Below, piece after piece: positions 6,689 through 15,928 of a stretch of 41,199 bases of DNA (position 1 is its first letter; each line of letters starts with the position of its first letter). The notes beneath the pieces are model-generated. The model was given only the letters and a program-made list of their open reading frames with translations. It was not told where the DNA came from and did not search any database. The DNA comes from Chitinophagaceae bacterium (GTDB lineage: Bacteria > Bacteroidota > Bacteroidia > Chitinophagales > Chitinophagaceae), in assembly GCA_947380605.1 (NCBI GenBank), contig CANCRO010000015.1, positions 1 to 41,199 of the forward strand. Reading direction: 5' to 3'. A program made the position numbers and the translations under genes.

Positions 6689-8371
6689 ATGAAAATATTT
6701 TTGGCGCAACAAAACTATCACATAGGAAATTTTGAAAGCAATGCTCAAAAGATCATTGCTGCTATTGAAGCTGCAAAAAAGCAGGGAGGGGATATGATTG
6801 TATTTAGTGAACTCAGCGTATGTGGTTATCCCCCGCGTGATTTTTTAGAATTCGACGACTTTATCGATCAATGTAATGCTACGATTGAGTTGATTAAATC
6901 TCATGCCGATTCTATTGCAGTGATAGTAGGTGCACCTGACAGAAATAAGGTAAAAGAAGGAAAAGATCTTTTTAATGCGGCCTATTTTTTATACAACCAA
7001 CAAGTCATTGGTATAGCTCATAAAACGCTATTGCCTACTTATGATGTATTTGATGAATATCGATATTTTGAACCGGCTTTTGAATGGAATGTAATTGAGT
7101 TTAAGGGTAAAAAAATTGCGCTTACCATCTGTGAAGACATTTGGAACCTAGGTAATAATCCATTGTATAGAATCTGCCCAATGGATAAATTAATGGAGCA
7201 ACAGCCTAATTTAATGATTAATATTTCAGCATCTCCTTTTGATTATACGCATGATGATGAGCGAAAAGCAACTATCAAAGCAAATGTGGTCAAGTATCAG
7301 TTGCCTATTTTTTATTGCAATGGAGTAGGGAGTCAAACCGAAGTGGTTTTTGATGGGGCTTCGATGGTTTATGATAAAAATGCCAACTTATGTGGTCAAC
7401 TTCCAAAGTTTGAAGAGGCTTTACAAAGCTTTACGCTTACAGATGACGGGTTAATTGATGCAGCTATTATTGAAACTTCTAACCATTGGACAGGTAAAGG
7501 TATTTTACCTTCTTCCTTAGATGAACAAAGAAATATTGACCAGGTGCATGCTGCAATTATTCTGGGTATCAAGGATTATTTTAGCAAGATGGGGTTTTCA
7601 AAAGCCATTATAGGAAGTAGTGGCGGAATTGATAGTGCAGTAACGATCGCGCTCGCCTGTACTGCTTTGGGAGCAGAAAATGTAAGGTCAATATTGATGC
7701 CTTCACAATATTCTTCTGATCATTCGGTGGCCGATGCAGTGACGCTGAGTACTAACTTAGGCAATCCATATGATATTATTCCGATCAAAAATATTTATGA
7801 TTCTTTTTTATCTGAACTCCAACCTATTTTTGTTGATTTACCGTTTAGTTTGGCAGAAGAAAATATTCAAAGTAGAAGTAGAGGAAATTTACTGATGGCG
7901 ATCGCAAATAAATTTGGATATATTTTACTCAATACTTCCAACAAAAGCGAACTAGCTACTGGTTATGGAACCTTGTATGGAGATATGGCTGGTGGTATTG
8001 GTGTGCTAGGCGATTGTTATAAATTACAAGTGTATGCCCTAGCAAATTATATAAATAGAGATAAAATGGTTATTCCAACTAATATAATTTCGAAAGCTCC
8101 TTCTGCCGAATTAAGACCTGGACAAAAAGATGCTGATTCATTACCTGATTATGAAGTACTAGATAAATTATTATATCAATATATCGAAAGGAGGCTTGGT
8201 CCTAAGGAAATTAAAGCGCAGGGATTTGATTCAAACTTGGTTGATAGGGTATTAAAAATGGTGAATATGAATGAATATAAACGCAACCAATTTTGTCCAA
8301 TCATCCGAATTTCACCGAAGGCTTTTGGAATAGGAAGAAGAATGCCAATTGTAGGAAAGTATTTGATTTAA
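6689..8371 (+). CDS. nadE: Glutamine-dependent NAD+ synthetase
   Basis: This enzyme catalyses the last step of NAD synthesis: nicotinate adenine dinucleotide plus ATP and glutamine-derived ammonia gives NAD. The 560 residues contain an N-terminal nitrilase-type glutaminase domain (about 1-260), with the catalytic triad E41 (FSELSVCGYPP), K112 (HKTLLPTYDVFDEYRYF) and C148 (LTICEDIWN). The C-terminal synthetase domain has the PP-loop SSGGIDSA (310-317) and LNTSNKSELATGYGTLYGD. An intact glutaminase triad means free ammonia is not required. The gene stands alone, divergent from gldB. No clear TAnnTTTG element is visible in the 87-base gap. Confidence 0.96.
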   Translation: MKIFLAQQNYHIGNFESNAQKIIAAIEAAKKQGGDMIVFSELSVCGYPPRDFLEFDDFIDQCNATIELIKSHADSIAVIVGAPDRNKVKEGKDLFNAAYFLYNQQVIGIAHKTLLPTYDVFDEYRYFEPAFEWNVIEFKGKKIALTICEDIWNLGNNPLYRICPMDKLMEQQPNLMINISASPFDYTHDDERKATIKANVVKYQLPIFYCNGVGSQTEVVFDGASMVYDKNANLCGQLPKFEEALQSFTLTDDGLIDAAIIETSNHWTGKGILPSSLDEQRNIDQVHAAIILGIKDYFSKMGFSKAIIGSSGGIDSAVTIALACTALGAENVRSILMPSQYSSDHSVADAVTLSTNLGNPYDIIPIKNIYDSFLSELQPIFVDLPFSLAEENIQSRSRGNLLMAIANKFGYILLNTSNKSELATGYGTLYGDMAGGIGVLGDCYKLQVYALANYINRDKMVIPTNIISKAPSAELRPGQKDADSLPDYEVLDKLLYQYIERRLGPKEIKAQGFDSNLVDRVLKMVNMNEYKRNQFCPIIRISPKAFGIGRRMPIVGKYLI

Positions 8372-8418
8372 TCAAATGGTAAGCCTGTTACTCTAGCATA
8401 TAAAAAGGGAGTTTATTT

Positions 8419-8931
8419 TTATTTTGTCAAGTGGCCAATCTTGTCAAGTGTCGCTGCTAGTTCATCTGGTTGAGCAGTACCAATTAATAATTTTTTCTGA
8501 TCGGTAAATTCAAGCTGCAATCCTTTGTCACCGGATATATTCCATGCTTTTCCCTTTCCAAATAATCCAATCCGCATACCCCATCCTCCATATTCTACTA
8601 GCGGGGAATATTGTCTAACATAAGCACTTGCAATCATATCCCATGAAAATTTTTTGAAAGACCAATGAAAGGGAAAAAATCTAACATAGATTCCATCTTT
8701 TTTGATGAGGGTATCTAATCGAATAGTAAAAATTAAAAGAGTGATTAAAAGCAGAGGGACAGTGGTTAGCAAAAGACCCCAATTACTCATCGGTTTATCT
8801 CCAAATTGCTTACCAATTATTATTTGCTGAAAAATACCCCAAAACATTATTCCATTAATGATTAGCAGGATTGCCCAAAGCCACCATTGCCTAAATTTTT
8901 GCTTTTCTGAGAATAAGATTTCACTTTCCAT
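8419..8931 (-). CDS. Membrane protein with two N-terminal helices, unknown function
   Basis: I do not recognise the family with certainty. The 170-residue protein has two predicted membrane helices (about residues 16-37 and 50-68). A beta-rich soluble part of about 100 residues follows, with LIKKDGIYVRFFPFHW, the Trp-rich FKKFSWDMIASAYVRQY, and a short GKGKAWNISGDKGLQLEF segment. This layout, two helices followed by strands and a C-terminal helix, resembles small bacterial PH-like membrane proteins. It lies on the minus strand, 77 bases downstream of the DUF4239 gene and convergent with nadE. TACTTTTA on the minus strand just upstream of its ATG is one base from the -7 consensus. Confidence 0.65.
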   Translation of the reverse strand: MESEILFSEKQKFRQWWLWAILLIINGIMFWGIFQQIIIGKQFGDKPMSNWGLLLTTVPLLLITLLIFTIRLDTLIKKDGIYVRFFPFHWSFKKFSWDMIASAYVRQYSPLVEYGGWGMRIGLFGKGKAWNISGDKGLQLEFTDQKKLLIGTAQPDELAATLDKIGHLTK

Positions 8932-9007
8932 ACCTTAAAAGTAAATTAAAAAATCAGGTTTTCTAATAAATGATCAGATCTGAATCGTTTTTTAGTGAAC
9001 AGATATT

Positions 9008-9796
9008 TTATTTCATCAAGTCATCTAATAATACTTGAAATGATTGAGGGCTAACTGAAAAATCTCCTCTGTATGGATTATCCATTGACGCTATTAGAAA
9101 AATGAGTGATCCAAGTAGTAATCCACTTAGAACATTCATGATAATATCTAATTTTTTATTATTAATAACTAAACACCAGGTTAGTGCGATATTGACAAAA
9201 GCGCCTAAAAATAAAACTAGCCAAATGGCAGAGGGCAGGGATGAACTAACAGAATTTAGTCTCAATCTTCTATCTTTTATTAGCGTATTTAATTGTTTAA
9301 AGACTTCGTTATAAAGTATTTTATCTTTTTCACTCTTTGGTTCATAGAGGGATAATTGTTTTTGAAAGGCATGCATAATTTCATTGCCTCTATCAGAAAT
9401 TACACCTTCTTTTTGCAGGCCCCATGCAGTATCTACAATAAAGGTGGTATAATTCTTAAGGGTTTTGAGCATTTTTACTTTACTTGAATCCTCTAATATT
9501 TCTACATTTCCATACAAGGTACCTAGAGAACTACTTTCATTATTCACCGTTGATTCAACTGAATTGTAATTTTCAAATGTGCCGACTGCGATTAAGCCAA
9601 GTGTAATGCCATAAAAAACACCGCTCGTGGCAAGAAAAGTTGCCACAGTGGAATTATGTTCTGCAGTTAGGGAAAACATTTTTTCAAATTTTCTACTAAA
9701 GAAAAAAGTTCCTAGGAGTGAAAAGGATATAAAAAGCAGATTGCAAAGAATGAAAAATTGCCATTCTGGAAGGTCGTATACCCAATAAAAATTCAT
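9008..9796 (-). CDS. DUF4239/bestrophin-like membrane protein
   Basis: This 262-residue protein has four likely membrane segments (about 13-33, 50-72, 187-208 and 214-234). Between the second and third lies a helical soluble region carrying YNSVESTVNNESSSLGTLY, a segment typical of DUF4239 proteins. The C-terminal MDNPYRGDFSVSPQSFQ is also characteristic; in related proteins it follows the last helix and ends in a short helix. The family is distantly related to bestrophin-type channels, but no transport activity is established. It is transcribed on the minus strand, possibly together with the gene at 8419-8931, and is divergent from the moxR operon. Confidence 0.8.
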   Translation of the reverse strand: MNFYWVYDLPEWQFFILCNLLFISFSLLGTFFFSRKFEKMFSLTAEHNSTVATFLATSGVFYGITLGLIAVGTFENYNSVESTVNNESSSLGTLYGNVEILEDSSKVKMLKTLKNYTTFIVDTAWGLQKEGVISDRGNEIMHAFQKQLSLYEPKSEKDKILYNEVFKQLNTLIKDRRLRLNSVSSSLPSAIWLVLFLGAFVNIALTWCLVINNKKLDIIMNVLSGLLLGSLIFLIASMDNPYRGDFSVSPQSFQVLLDDLMK

Positions 9797-10090
9797 AGAA
9801 TTATTTTTAGTATCGGTTATTAATTATTAAAGACGAATTTACAATAAATATGATAGTAATATAAAAGGCGCACCTATATGTTTATAAAAGCCAATATTAA
9901 TTAGTAAGCACCCTAGGATTAAGTAGATTTTAACGAATATCTTAGTCTTGATAATATCTTTGTAGGGCTATAGTTCGTATTTTCGCTCACCAAAAAGGTA
10001 TTGAAAGGAGTTAATTTAATCCATCCATTTCAATTGATTTTGTAATTTTCAAATCGGCTCTCTTATAGAGGGCGAATTTAAATATTTATT
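9797..10090. other. Divergent intergenic region, no gene seen
   Basis: This 294-base AT-rich gap separates the minus-strand DUF4239 gene from the plus-strand moxR operon and must hold promoters for both. The only candidate element I see is TATTTTCG (9978-9985, one mismatch to the -7 consensus), with TTTG at 9959-9962. The 15-base spacing is too short for a confident call. No open frame or RNA gene is recognisable. Confidence 0.4.
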
Positions 10091-11092
10091 ATGCTTCAAA
10101 CTGCCGAAGACATCCGCTTGCTGAATGAGGAGATCAACCAATCAGCTGGGTTTGTTAACAAAATTAATGATGAGTTAAGTAAAGTAATTGTAGGCCAACA
10201 GGGGATGATTGAAAGATTATTGATTGGCTTATTGAGTAATGGACATGTATTATTAGAGGGGGTGCCTGGATTAGCAAAAACGCTATCTATTAAATCTTTA
10301 GCACAATCCATTCATGCAAATTTTAGCCGTATACAATTTACACCTGATTTGTTGCCGGCGGATGTCGTAGGTACCATGATTTATAATCAGGCAAAAAATG
10401 AATTTATGGTGCGTAAAGGGCCCATTTTTTCAAATTTTATTTTGGCAGATGAAATTAATAGGGCTCCGGCAAAAGTACAGAGCGCTTTATTAGAGGCTAT
10501 GCAAGAAAGGCAGGTAACCATTGGCGATACTACCTTCAAATTGGAAGAGCCCTTTCTAGTTTTAGCAACACAAAACCCAATTGAACAGGAAGGGACTTAT
10601 CCCTTGCCCGAAGCACAGGTGGATAGGTTTATGTTAAAGGTGATTATTGATTATCCTTCTAAGACGGAGGAGCAGTTAATCATTCGTCAAAATACGGAGG
10701 GCTTATCTTTTCCACCAATCTCTGCTGTAGCTTCCGCTCATGAAATTTTGATTGCTAAAGAATTAGTAAGGAAAGTTTATTTAGACGAAAAAGTTGAAAA
10801 TTATATTTTGGATATCGTATTTGCAACTCGTTATCCTGAGAAATACAATCTACCTAAATTAAAGCCGCTGATTAGTTTTGGAGGTTCACCAAGAGCAAGT
10901 ATTAATTTAGCTTTAGCGGCTAAGGCACATGCTTATTTAAATAAAAGGGGGTTTGTAATTCCTGAAGATGTAAGGAGTATTTGTAAAGATGTATTGCGCC
11001 ACCGTATTGGACTAACCTATGAGGCCGAAGCAGAAAATGTAAACGTCTCCATGATAATAGACGAGATTCTGAGGGTAGTAGTAGTGCCTTAG
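10091..11092 (+). CDS. MoxR-family AAA+ ATPase
   Basis: The 333-residue protein has the MoxR AAA+ core: Walker A GVPGLAKT (57-64), Walker B with ILADEINRAP (117-126), and sensor region ATQNPIEQEGTYPLPEAQ followed by DRFMLK. The C-terminal lid contains GGSPRASINLALAAKAHA. MoxR proteins act as chaperone-like ATPases that work with von Willebrand factor A domain proteins. Here the next gene encodes a DUF58 protein and two genes later comes BatA, the standard partnership. The gap to the DUF58 gene is 45 bases on the same strand. The substrate that this operon assembles or remodels is unknown. Aerotolerance and stress roles have been reported in Bacteroides, but should not be assumed here. Confidence 0.94.
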   Translation: MLQTAEDIRLLNEEINQSAGFVNKINDELSKVIVGQQGMIERLLIGLLSNGHVLLEGVPGLAKTLSIKSLAQSIHANFSRIQFTPDLLPADVVGTMIYNQAKNEFMVRKGPIFSNFILADEINRAPAKVQSALLEAMQERQVTIGDTTFKLEEPFLVLATQNPIEQEGTYPLPEAQVDRFMLKVIIDYPSKTEEQLIIRQNTEGLSFPPISAVASAHEILIAKELVRKVYLDEKVENYILDIVFATRYPEKYNLPKLKPLISFGGSPRASINLALAAKAHAYLNKRGFVIPEDVRSICKDVLRHRIGLTYEAEAENVNVSMIIDEILRVVVVP

Positions 11093-11137
11093 GATTATCA
11101 AAATATTTACTTTAACAACTTTATTCAATCTTTCGGT

Positions 11138-12067
11138 TTGTTTAAAAAGAAAATCAATACGGAAAATTTACAAGCTACTGAACCTATTCTGTCAGACGAA
11201 TTGGATGGGGTTGCAATGATGCGAAAGGTTCGTGAGTTAGAGATAAAAAGTAAAAAAATTACCACTCATTTGTTTACTGGAGAATATCATTCAGCTTTCA
11301 AAGGAAAGGGGATGAGCTTTAGGGAGGTTAGGGAATACTATGCCGGGGATGATGTCCGATTTATTGATTGGAATGTAAGTGCCAGATTTAGTCAACCTTT
11401 TACAAAGGTGTTTGAAGAGGAAAGAGAGCTTTGCATTTATTTATTGGTGGATACTAGTGCTAGTAATTTATTTGGGACGGTTCAATCAAGAAAGCGCGAT
11501 ATGCTAACAGAGATAGGCGCTTTATTGACCTTTAGTGCTATAAATAATAATGATAAGGTAGGAGTAATTTTTTTTAGTGATAAGGTTGAAAAATTCATTC
11601 CACCTAAAAAGGGAAGACAGCATGCTCTTTATATTGTGCGACAGTTATTATCAACTACTCCTGTAGGAAAAAGCACTAAAATGGAAGAGGCTATTAAGTT
11701 TTTCAATAAAGCTACTCGCCAAAAAAGCATTGCATTTTTAATGAGTGATTTTGTAGATGCAGTGTATGAAAATGATTTGAAAGTAATTGGTGGTAGGCAC
11801 GATGTAATCGGTTTGAGGGTGTATGATAAGATGGATATGCAGCTTCCTGAGGCTGGCTTGCTAGTGGTACAAGATTTCGAAACGGGCAATCAAAAGCTGA
11901 TTGATAGTAATGATGAGCTAGTTCAATATACGTATAAAAAAAGATTTATAGAGCAAAGCGATTGGTGTAAAAATTATTTCAGAAAGGCAGGCGCTGATCT
12001 TTTGCATATTAGAACCGATGAGGATTATGTAAAAATATTGCAACAGTTTTTCATTAAAAGAAGCTGA
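11138..12067 (+). CDS. DUF58 domain protein (MoxR partner)
   Basis: The conserved DUF58 region starts around MRKVRELEIKSKK and continues with TGEYHSAFKGKGMSFREVREYYAGDDVRFIDWNVSARF, quoted here as consecutive short blocks of a single stretch. A VWA-like Rossmann fold follows, with LLVDTSASNLFG (a partial MIDAS, DTSAS) and FLMSDFVDA. Proteins of this type are partners of MoxR ATPases. The start is uncertain: the 309-residue version begins with TTG at 11138. The first in-frame ATG (11216, residue 27) lies just before the conserved region and has GGATGGGG nearby, which would give a protein 26 residues shorter. It sits between moxR and the batD-like gene, in the same direction. Confidence 0.88.
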   Translation: MFKKKINTENLQATEPILSDELDGVAMMRKVRELEIKSKKITTHLFTGEYHSAFKGKGMSFREVREYYAGDDVRFIDWNVSARFSQPFTKVFEEERELCIYLLVDTSASNLFGTVQSRKRDMLTEIGALLTFSAINNNDKVGVIFFSDKVEKFIPPKKGRQHALYIVRQLLSTTPVGKSTKMEEAIKFFNKATRQKSIAFLMSDFVDAVYENDLKVIGGRHDVIGLRVYDKMDMQLPEAGLLVVQDFETGNQKLIDSNDELVQYTYKKRFIEQSDWCKNYFRKAGADLLHIRTDEDYVKILQQFFIKRS

Positions 12068-12100
12068 TGGTAACTGATAACAGGGTAACTACAATTTAAA

Positions 12101-13042
12101 ATGGTTAATTGGAAAAATTGGAATTTATTTTTGACGACAGTATTTCTCTGTCTTTCAATTAATTTAAGCTATGCACAGCCTGCTATTCAAAGCGCTATTA
12201 ATAAACAAGAAATTTTAATAGGCGAACAATTTACGCTTACTATCAAAGCAGATTTCTCAAAGTATAATTATGTTTTTCATTGGCCAATCCTAACTGATTC
12301 GATGGCTCATTTCGAAATGGTGAATAGCCGGATTGATTCAATATATAATAATCAAAATCTTTCAGGTATAGTTAATACGATCACCTTTACCAGCTTTGAT
12401 TCTGGCAAGTGGGTACTACCCTCTCTACTAGTAAAAGTAGAAACGATAAAACAAGACAGTTCCTTTACTTTTTTTACGGATTCATTACCTATAACGGTTT
12501 CTTTTTCAACGAGTGATACCACTAAACAAATCAGAGACATTAAGCCGATCAAGGAGGCAGAAACGACTAGTTCAATTGGGTATTGGATTGCAGGAATAGT
12601 GGTTATACTATTGTTGGTTGCATTATTTGTTTGGTGGCGGAAGAGAAAAAATAAAGATCCTTATACCAACAAACTATCTAAATTAACAGCGTATGAAGAA
12701 GCGATACAGGAATTGAAAAATTTGGAGGGGTATAATTTGTCAATTAGGGAAGAGGTTAAAATATATCACACTAAAATTGGTGAAATTTTTAAGCAGTATT
12801 TATCAAGGGTTTATCAATTAGCTTATGCAAATAAAACTACCGACGAAATATTACTTTTATTAAAGGCGCAAAATTACAATCATGAATTATTGTCAAAAAT
12901 TTCTGCTAGCCTCCGTTGCGGGGATGCTGTAAAATTTGCTAAGTATTTGCCACCGATTTTGGAGTCCGCAGAGGCTAAAAAATCTATTGAAGAGCTGGTA
13001 GATGTCATTCAAAAAAATGCAGCCTTAAATTCATCAACTTAA
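12101..13042 (+). CDS. BatD-like membrane protein
   Basis: The 313-residue protein has a signal peptide (about residues 1-25, ending in YAQP). A beta-rich periplasmic region follows (about 26-155), with AINKQEILIGEQFTL near its start as in BatD/oxygen-tolerance proteins. One membrane helix lies at about 161-182, after which comes RKRKNKDP and a C-terminal cytoplasmic helical domain of about 125 residues resembling DUF4381 tails. It is located between the DUF58 gene (33 bases) and batA (31 bases). It probably anchors or couples the VWA/MoxR proteins at the inner membrane. No enzymatic motif is visible. The family match is to general architecture rather than strong motifs. Confidence 0.75.
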   Translation: MVNWKNWNLFLTTVFLCLSINLSYAQPAIQSAINKQEILIGEQFTLTIKADFSKYNYVFHWPILTDSMAHFEMVNSRIDSIYNNQNLSGIVNTITFTSFDSGKWVLPSLLVKVETIKQDSSFTFFTDSLPITVSFSTSDTTKQIRDIKPIKEAETTSSIGYWIAGIVVILLLVALFVWWRKRKNKDPYTNKLSKLTAYEEAIQELKNLEGYNLSIREEVKIYHTKIGEIFKQYLSRVYQLAYANKTTDEILLLLKAQNYNHELLSKISASLRCGDAVKFAKYLPPILESAEAKKSIEELVDVIQKNAALNSST

Positions 13043-13073
13043 ATTTAAAAATCATAAAAAACTTTTCAATTAA

Positions 13074-14078
13074 TTGTTAACTGATTATCTAGATACTATT
13101 CATTTCGCTTACCCTTGGGTGCTTTGGCTTGCCATAGTTATCCCCTTGATGATTTTATGGAAAAATAAATTTTCAAGTAATCAGCAAGCTGGAATAAAGG
13201 TATCTTCTCTAAAAAATTTCCAATCCTTCAGATCTTGGAAAAGCATATTTCGACCAATCGTTTTAGTTTGCCGGTTGCTAGGAATTCTCTTGATAATTAT
13301 TGCAATGGCTCGTCCTCAGACAAAAAATGAAGAACAGCGAGCTGAAGGTGAAGGAGTGGATATTGTATTGTGTATCGATGTGAGTGGCAGTATGACTGCT
13401 CAGGATTTTACCCCTAACAGAATGGAGGCAGCAAAAGCTGTTGCTAATAGTTTTGTAGAAAGAAGATTAACGGATAGAATTGGAGTGGTAATTTTTTCTG
13501 GCGAAAGTTTTACTCAATGCCCACTCACTACCGATAAGGCGGTGCTTAAATCTGCTATCGAAACAATAAGAAATGGCTTATTAGAAGATGGAACTGCTAT
13601 TGGCGATGGCCTATCTACAGGAATTGATCGTTTGCGTAATAGTAAGTCTAAAAGTAAAGTAGTTATTTTATTGACAGACGGTGAAAATAATGGCGGTTTA
13701 ATTGGTCCTGATAATGCCAAGGAAATTGCGAAAGCTTTTGGTATTAAAGTTTATACGATTGGTGTCGGAACTGAGGGTTATGCTCCCTATCCTGTTAAGA
13801 CCGATTTAGGGATAATCATGCAGCAGCAGAAAGTTACGATTGATGAAAAATTACTAAAGGCAATTGCAGCTGAAACTGGTGGTCAGTATTTTAGAGCTAA
13901 AGATAATGTGGGTTTACAAAATATATACACCGAGATTGATCGACTAGAAAAATCGAAGGTTGAAATTTTTACCATAACTAGATATACTGAAAAATTTACC
14001 CCTTTTTTGATGGCGGCACTTATTTTTTTGTTAGCAGAACTGATACTCAAGTTTACGATTTTCAAGAAATTCCCATAG
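13074..14078 (+). CDS. batA: BatA-type von Willebrand factor A domain membrane protein
   Basis: The 334-residue protein has two N-terminal membrane helices (about 14-29 and 61-78), a VWA domain, and a C-terminal membrane helix (about 311-330), the usual BatA layout. The metal-ion-dependent adhesion site is intact: D102-V-S-G-S106, the TAIGDGL segment and LLTDGEN. The start is TTG at 13074. The alternative, the next ATG (residue 26), would remove the first conserved FAYPWVLWLAI segment, so TTG is preferred. It is the last gene of the moxR cluster; no batB, batC or full batD follows before rsgA. Confidence 0.9.
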   Translation: MLTDYLDTIHFAYPWVLWLAIVIPLMILWKNKFSSNQQAGIKVSSLKNFQSFRSWKSIFRPIVLVCRLLGILLIIIAMARPQTKNEEQRAEGEGVDIVLCIDVSGSMTAQDFTPNRMEAAKAVANSFVERRLTDRIGVVIFSGESFTQCPLTTDKAVLKSAIETIRNGLLEDGTAIGDGLSTGIDRLRNSKSKSKVVILLTDGENNGGLIGPDNAKEIAKAFGIKVYTIGVGTEGYAPYPVKTDLGIIMQQQKVTIDEKLLKAIAAETGGQYFRAKDNVGLQNIYTEIDRLEKSKVEIFTITRYTEKFTPFLMAALIFLLAELILKFTIFKKFP

Positions 14079-14130
14079 GCTCCAAGCGTAATAATATTTA
14101 TTAAAATCATTCCATTTCGTTTTAATTAGT

Positions 14131-14138
14131 GAAATTTG
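14131..14138 (+). promoter_or_regulatory. Possible -7 element of rsgA
   Basis: GAAATTTG differs from TAnnTTTG only at its first base and ends six bases before the first ATG of rsgA. There is no clear -33 box, so the call is weak. Confidence 0.3.
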
Positions 14139-14144
14139 TAGTCT

Positions 14145-15071
14145 ATGATGGCAACAGTGTATAAAAGTACCGGTAGCTGGTATATTGTTCAGGACGAGAA
14201 TGGTAAGGTGTTTAATGCCCGTATAAAAGGTAAATTTAAGATGGACAATATTACTTCTACTAATCCGGTTGCTGTAGGAGATGTGGTATTGGCAGACATG
14301 GAAAATGAGTTGGAAAACACATTGACCATTACTGATATAGCCTCACGTAAAAATTATATTACTCGTTCTTCTCCGCACAATCGGAATCAGCATCATATCA
14401 TTGCTTCTAATCTTGATCAATCACTTTTATTTGCAACTTTAAAGGAGCCCAAAACATCGCTTGGATTCATTGATCGGTTTTTAATTACTTCTGAAGCCTA
14501 CCATGTCCCATCTATACTTGTTTTTAATAAATCGGATCTTTACAAAGAAAAGGAGCTATCAAGATATAATGAGATCAAAGAAATTTATGAAGCAATCGGA
14601 TACAAAGTATTGCTGATAAGTATTGAAAAAAATATTGGTATAGAGGAAGTGAAAAGTTTATTGAAAGATAAAACAACTTTACTCAGTGGTCATTCTGGGG
14701 TAGGTAAATCATCTTTCATAAATATTGTTTTTCCTGATCTTCGACTTAAGACTCAGGATGTGAGCGGATGGAGTGGTAAAGGATTACATACTACCACATT
14801 TGCAGAAATGTTTAATCTTTCATTCGGAGGAAGATTAATTGATACTCCTGGAATAAGAGAATTAGGATTGGTAGATATTCCTAAAAATGAGTTGTCTCAT
14901 TTTTTTCCTGAGATGAGGGCTTTAATTACTCAATGTCATTTCAATAATTGTATGCACATTAATGAACCTGGCTGTGCGGTAAAAGAAGCAGTCAATTTGG
15001 GTAGCATTCACCCGGATCGTTATTACAGCTATTTAAATATTCTGGAGAGTATTGAAAAAAAACCATTTTAG
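14145..15071 (+). CDS. rsgA: Ribosome small-subunit-dependent GTPase A
   Basis: RsgA is a circularly permuted GTPase that helps mature the 30S subunit. Domains seen in order: an N-terminal OB fold (about 1-70), the GTPase with G4 NKSD (128-131) ahead of G1 GHSGVGKS (182-189) and G3 DTPG (233-236), then the zinc-binding site C264, C269, H271, C277. The 308-residue length is normal. Two ATGs overlap at 14145 and 14148; either could be used. It is separated from batA by 66 bases and probably has its own promoter. Confidence 0.96.
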   Translation: MMATVYKSTGSWYIVQDENGKVFNARIKGKFKMDNITSTNPVAVGDVVLADMENELENTLTITDIASRKNYITRSSPHNRNQHHIIASNLDQSLLFATLKEPKTSLGFIDRFLITSEAYHVPSILVFNKSDLYKEKELSRYNEIKEIYEAIGYKVLLISIEKNIGIEEVKSLLKDKTTLLSGHSGVGKSSFINIVFPDLRLKTQDVSGWSGKGLHTTTFAEMFNLSFGGRLIDTPGIRELGLVDIPKNELSHFFPEMRALITQCHFNNCMHINEPGCAVKEAVNLGSIHPDRYYSYLNILESIEKKPF

Positions 15072-15090
15072 TTTATAGGGTAAGTAAGAT

Positions 15091-15288
15091 TTATTCTTCA
15101 TAAATCTTTTTGCCACCTTTGTACTTTGCATTTTTGCTAGCTTTCATAGCTTTTGGATCTTCTGAAGCTAATTTTTCTGCTCCAACATTTCTTCCATCAG
15201 TAGGACAACCATAGACCACTTTTTTTCTAAAAATAAAACATCCACTGAAAAGATAGATGCAGCAAAAAGCCATGATTGTTTTTTTCAT
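15091..15288 (-). CDS. Small lipoprotein, unknown function
   Basis: This 65-residue protein has a lipoprotein signal peptide with lipobox LFSGC (C17). The mature part is short and basic, with VVYGCPTDGRNVGAEKL and a Lys-rich tail (KASKNAKYKGGKKIYEE). It follows the carbonic anhydrase gene by 20 bases on the same strand, so it is probably translated from the same mRNA. It is convergent with rsgA. No function can be assigned; similar small basic lipoproteins are frequent in Bacteroidota. Confidence 0.7.
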   Translation of the reverse strand: MKKTIMAFCCIYLFSGCFIFRKKVVYGCPTDGRNVGAEKLASEDPKAMKASKNAKYKGGKKIYEE

Positions 15289-15308
15289 TTTTTTGGTTTT
15301 GTAATTAG

Positions 15309-15833
15309 TTAGCTTCCCTGCTCCTTAAACCATCCGCTGTACATTAAGTAATTATTTGCTATTCTATTAATTTCTCCTCCTATTAATTCCTGACTGATGT
15401 CTTTAATTTTTTTTGCTGGAACACCTGCGTATATACTACCAGGTTCTACTACTGTATTTTCAAGCACCACTGCACCCGCTGCAATAATGCAATTGGAACC
15501 AATTTGAGCATTGTCCATTACGATGGCACCCATTCCAATCAATACGTTGTCTGCTATAACGCATCCATGTACAATTGCATTGTGTCCAATGCTAACATTA
15601 TTTCCAATGATTGCCTGAGTTTTTTGATAGGTACAATGGATGACTGCCCCATCTTGCACATTTACTTTATTACCCATTCGGATAATGTTTACATCGCCTC
15701 GGAGCACTGCATTAAACCACACACTACAATCATCTCCCATAATTACATCTCCCACGATGGTAGCATTGGGGGCAACAAAACAATTAGCGCCCATCTTTGG
15801 GAAAACCCCTTTAACGGGAAGAATGACTGGCAT
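15309..15833 (-). CDS. Gamma-carbonic-anhydrase-like hexapeptide protein
   Basis: The 174-residue protein is built of left-handed beta-helix hexapeptide repeats (about residues 14-135), followed by a C-terminal helix. The three zinc-ligand histidines of the gamma-carbonic anhydrase family are present: H66 (VIHCTY), H84 and H89 (SIGHNAIVHG). R45 and D47 in VLRGDVNI are the conserved trimer-interface residues. Homologues include YrdA and PaaY-type proteins. Many such proteins have weak or no measured carbonic anhydrase activity, so function is tentative. The small lipoprotein gene follows 20 bases downstream. The class III aminotransferase gene is divergent. Confidence 0.92.
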   Translation of the reverse strand: MPVILPVKGVFPKMGANCFVAPNATIVGDVIMGDDCSVWFNAVLRGDVNIIRMGNKVNVQDGAVIHCTYQKTQAIIGNNVSIGHNAIVHGCVIADNVLIGMGAIVMDNAQIGSNCIIAAGAVVLENTVVEPGSIYAGVPAKKIKDISQELIGGEINRIANNYLMYSGWFKEQGS

Positions 15834-15928
15834 ATTTTTATTTATTTGGGTTAGAATGATGCTAAATTAAATTAATATTTAAAAAGACATCACTATTTAT
15901 GATTATTTCTTTGCGACATTTGTATTCT

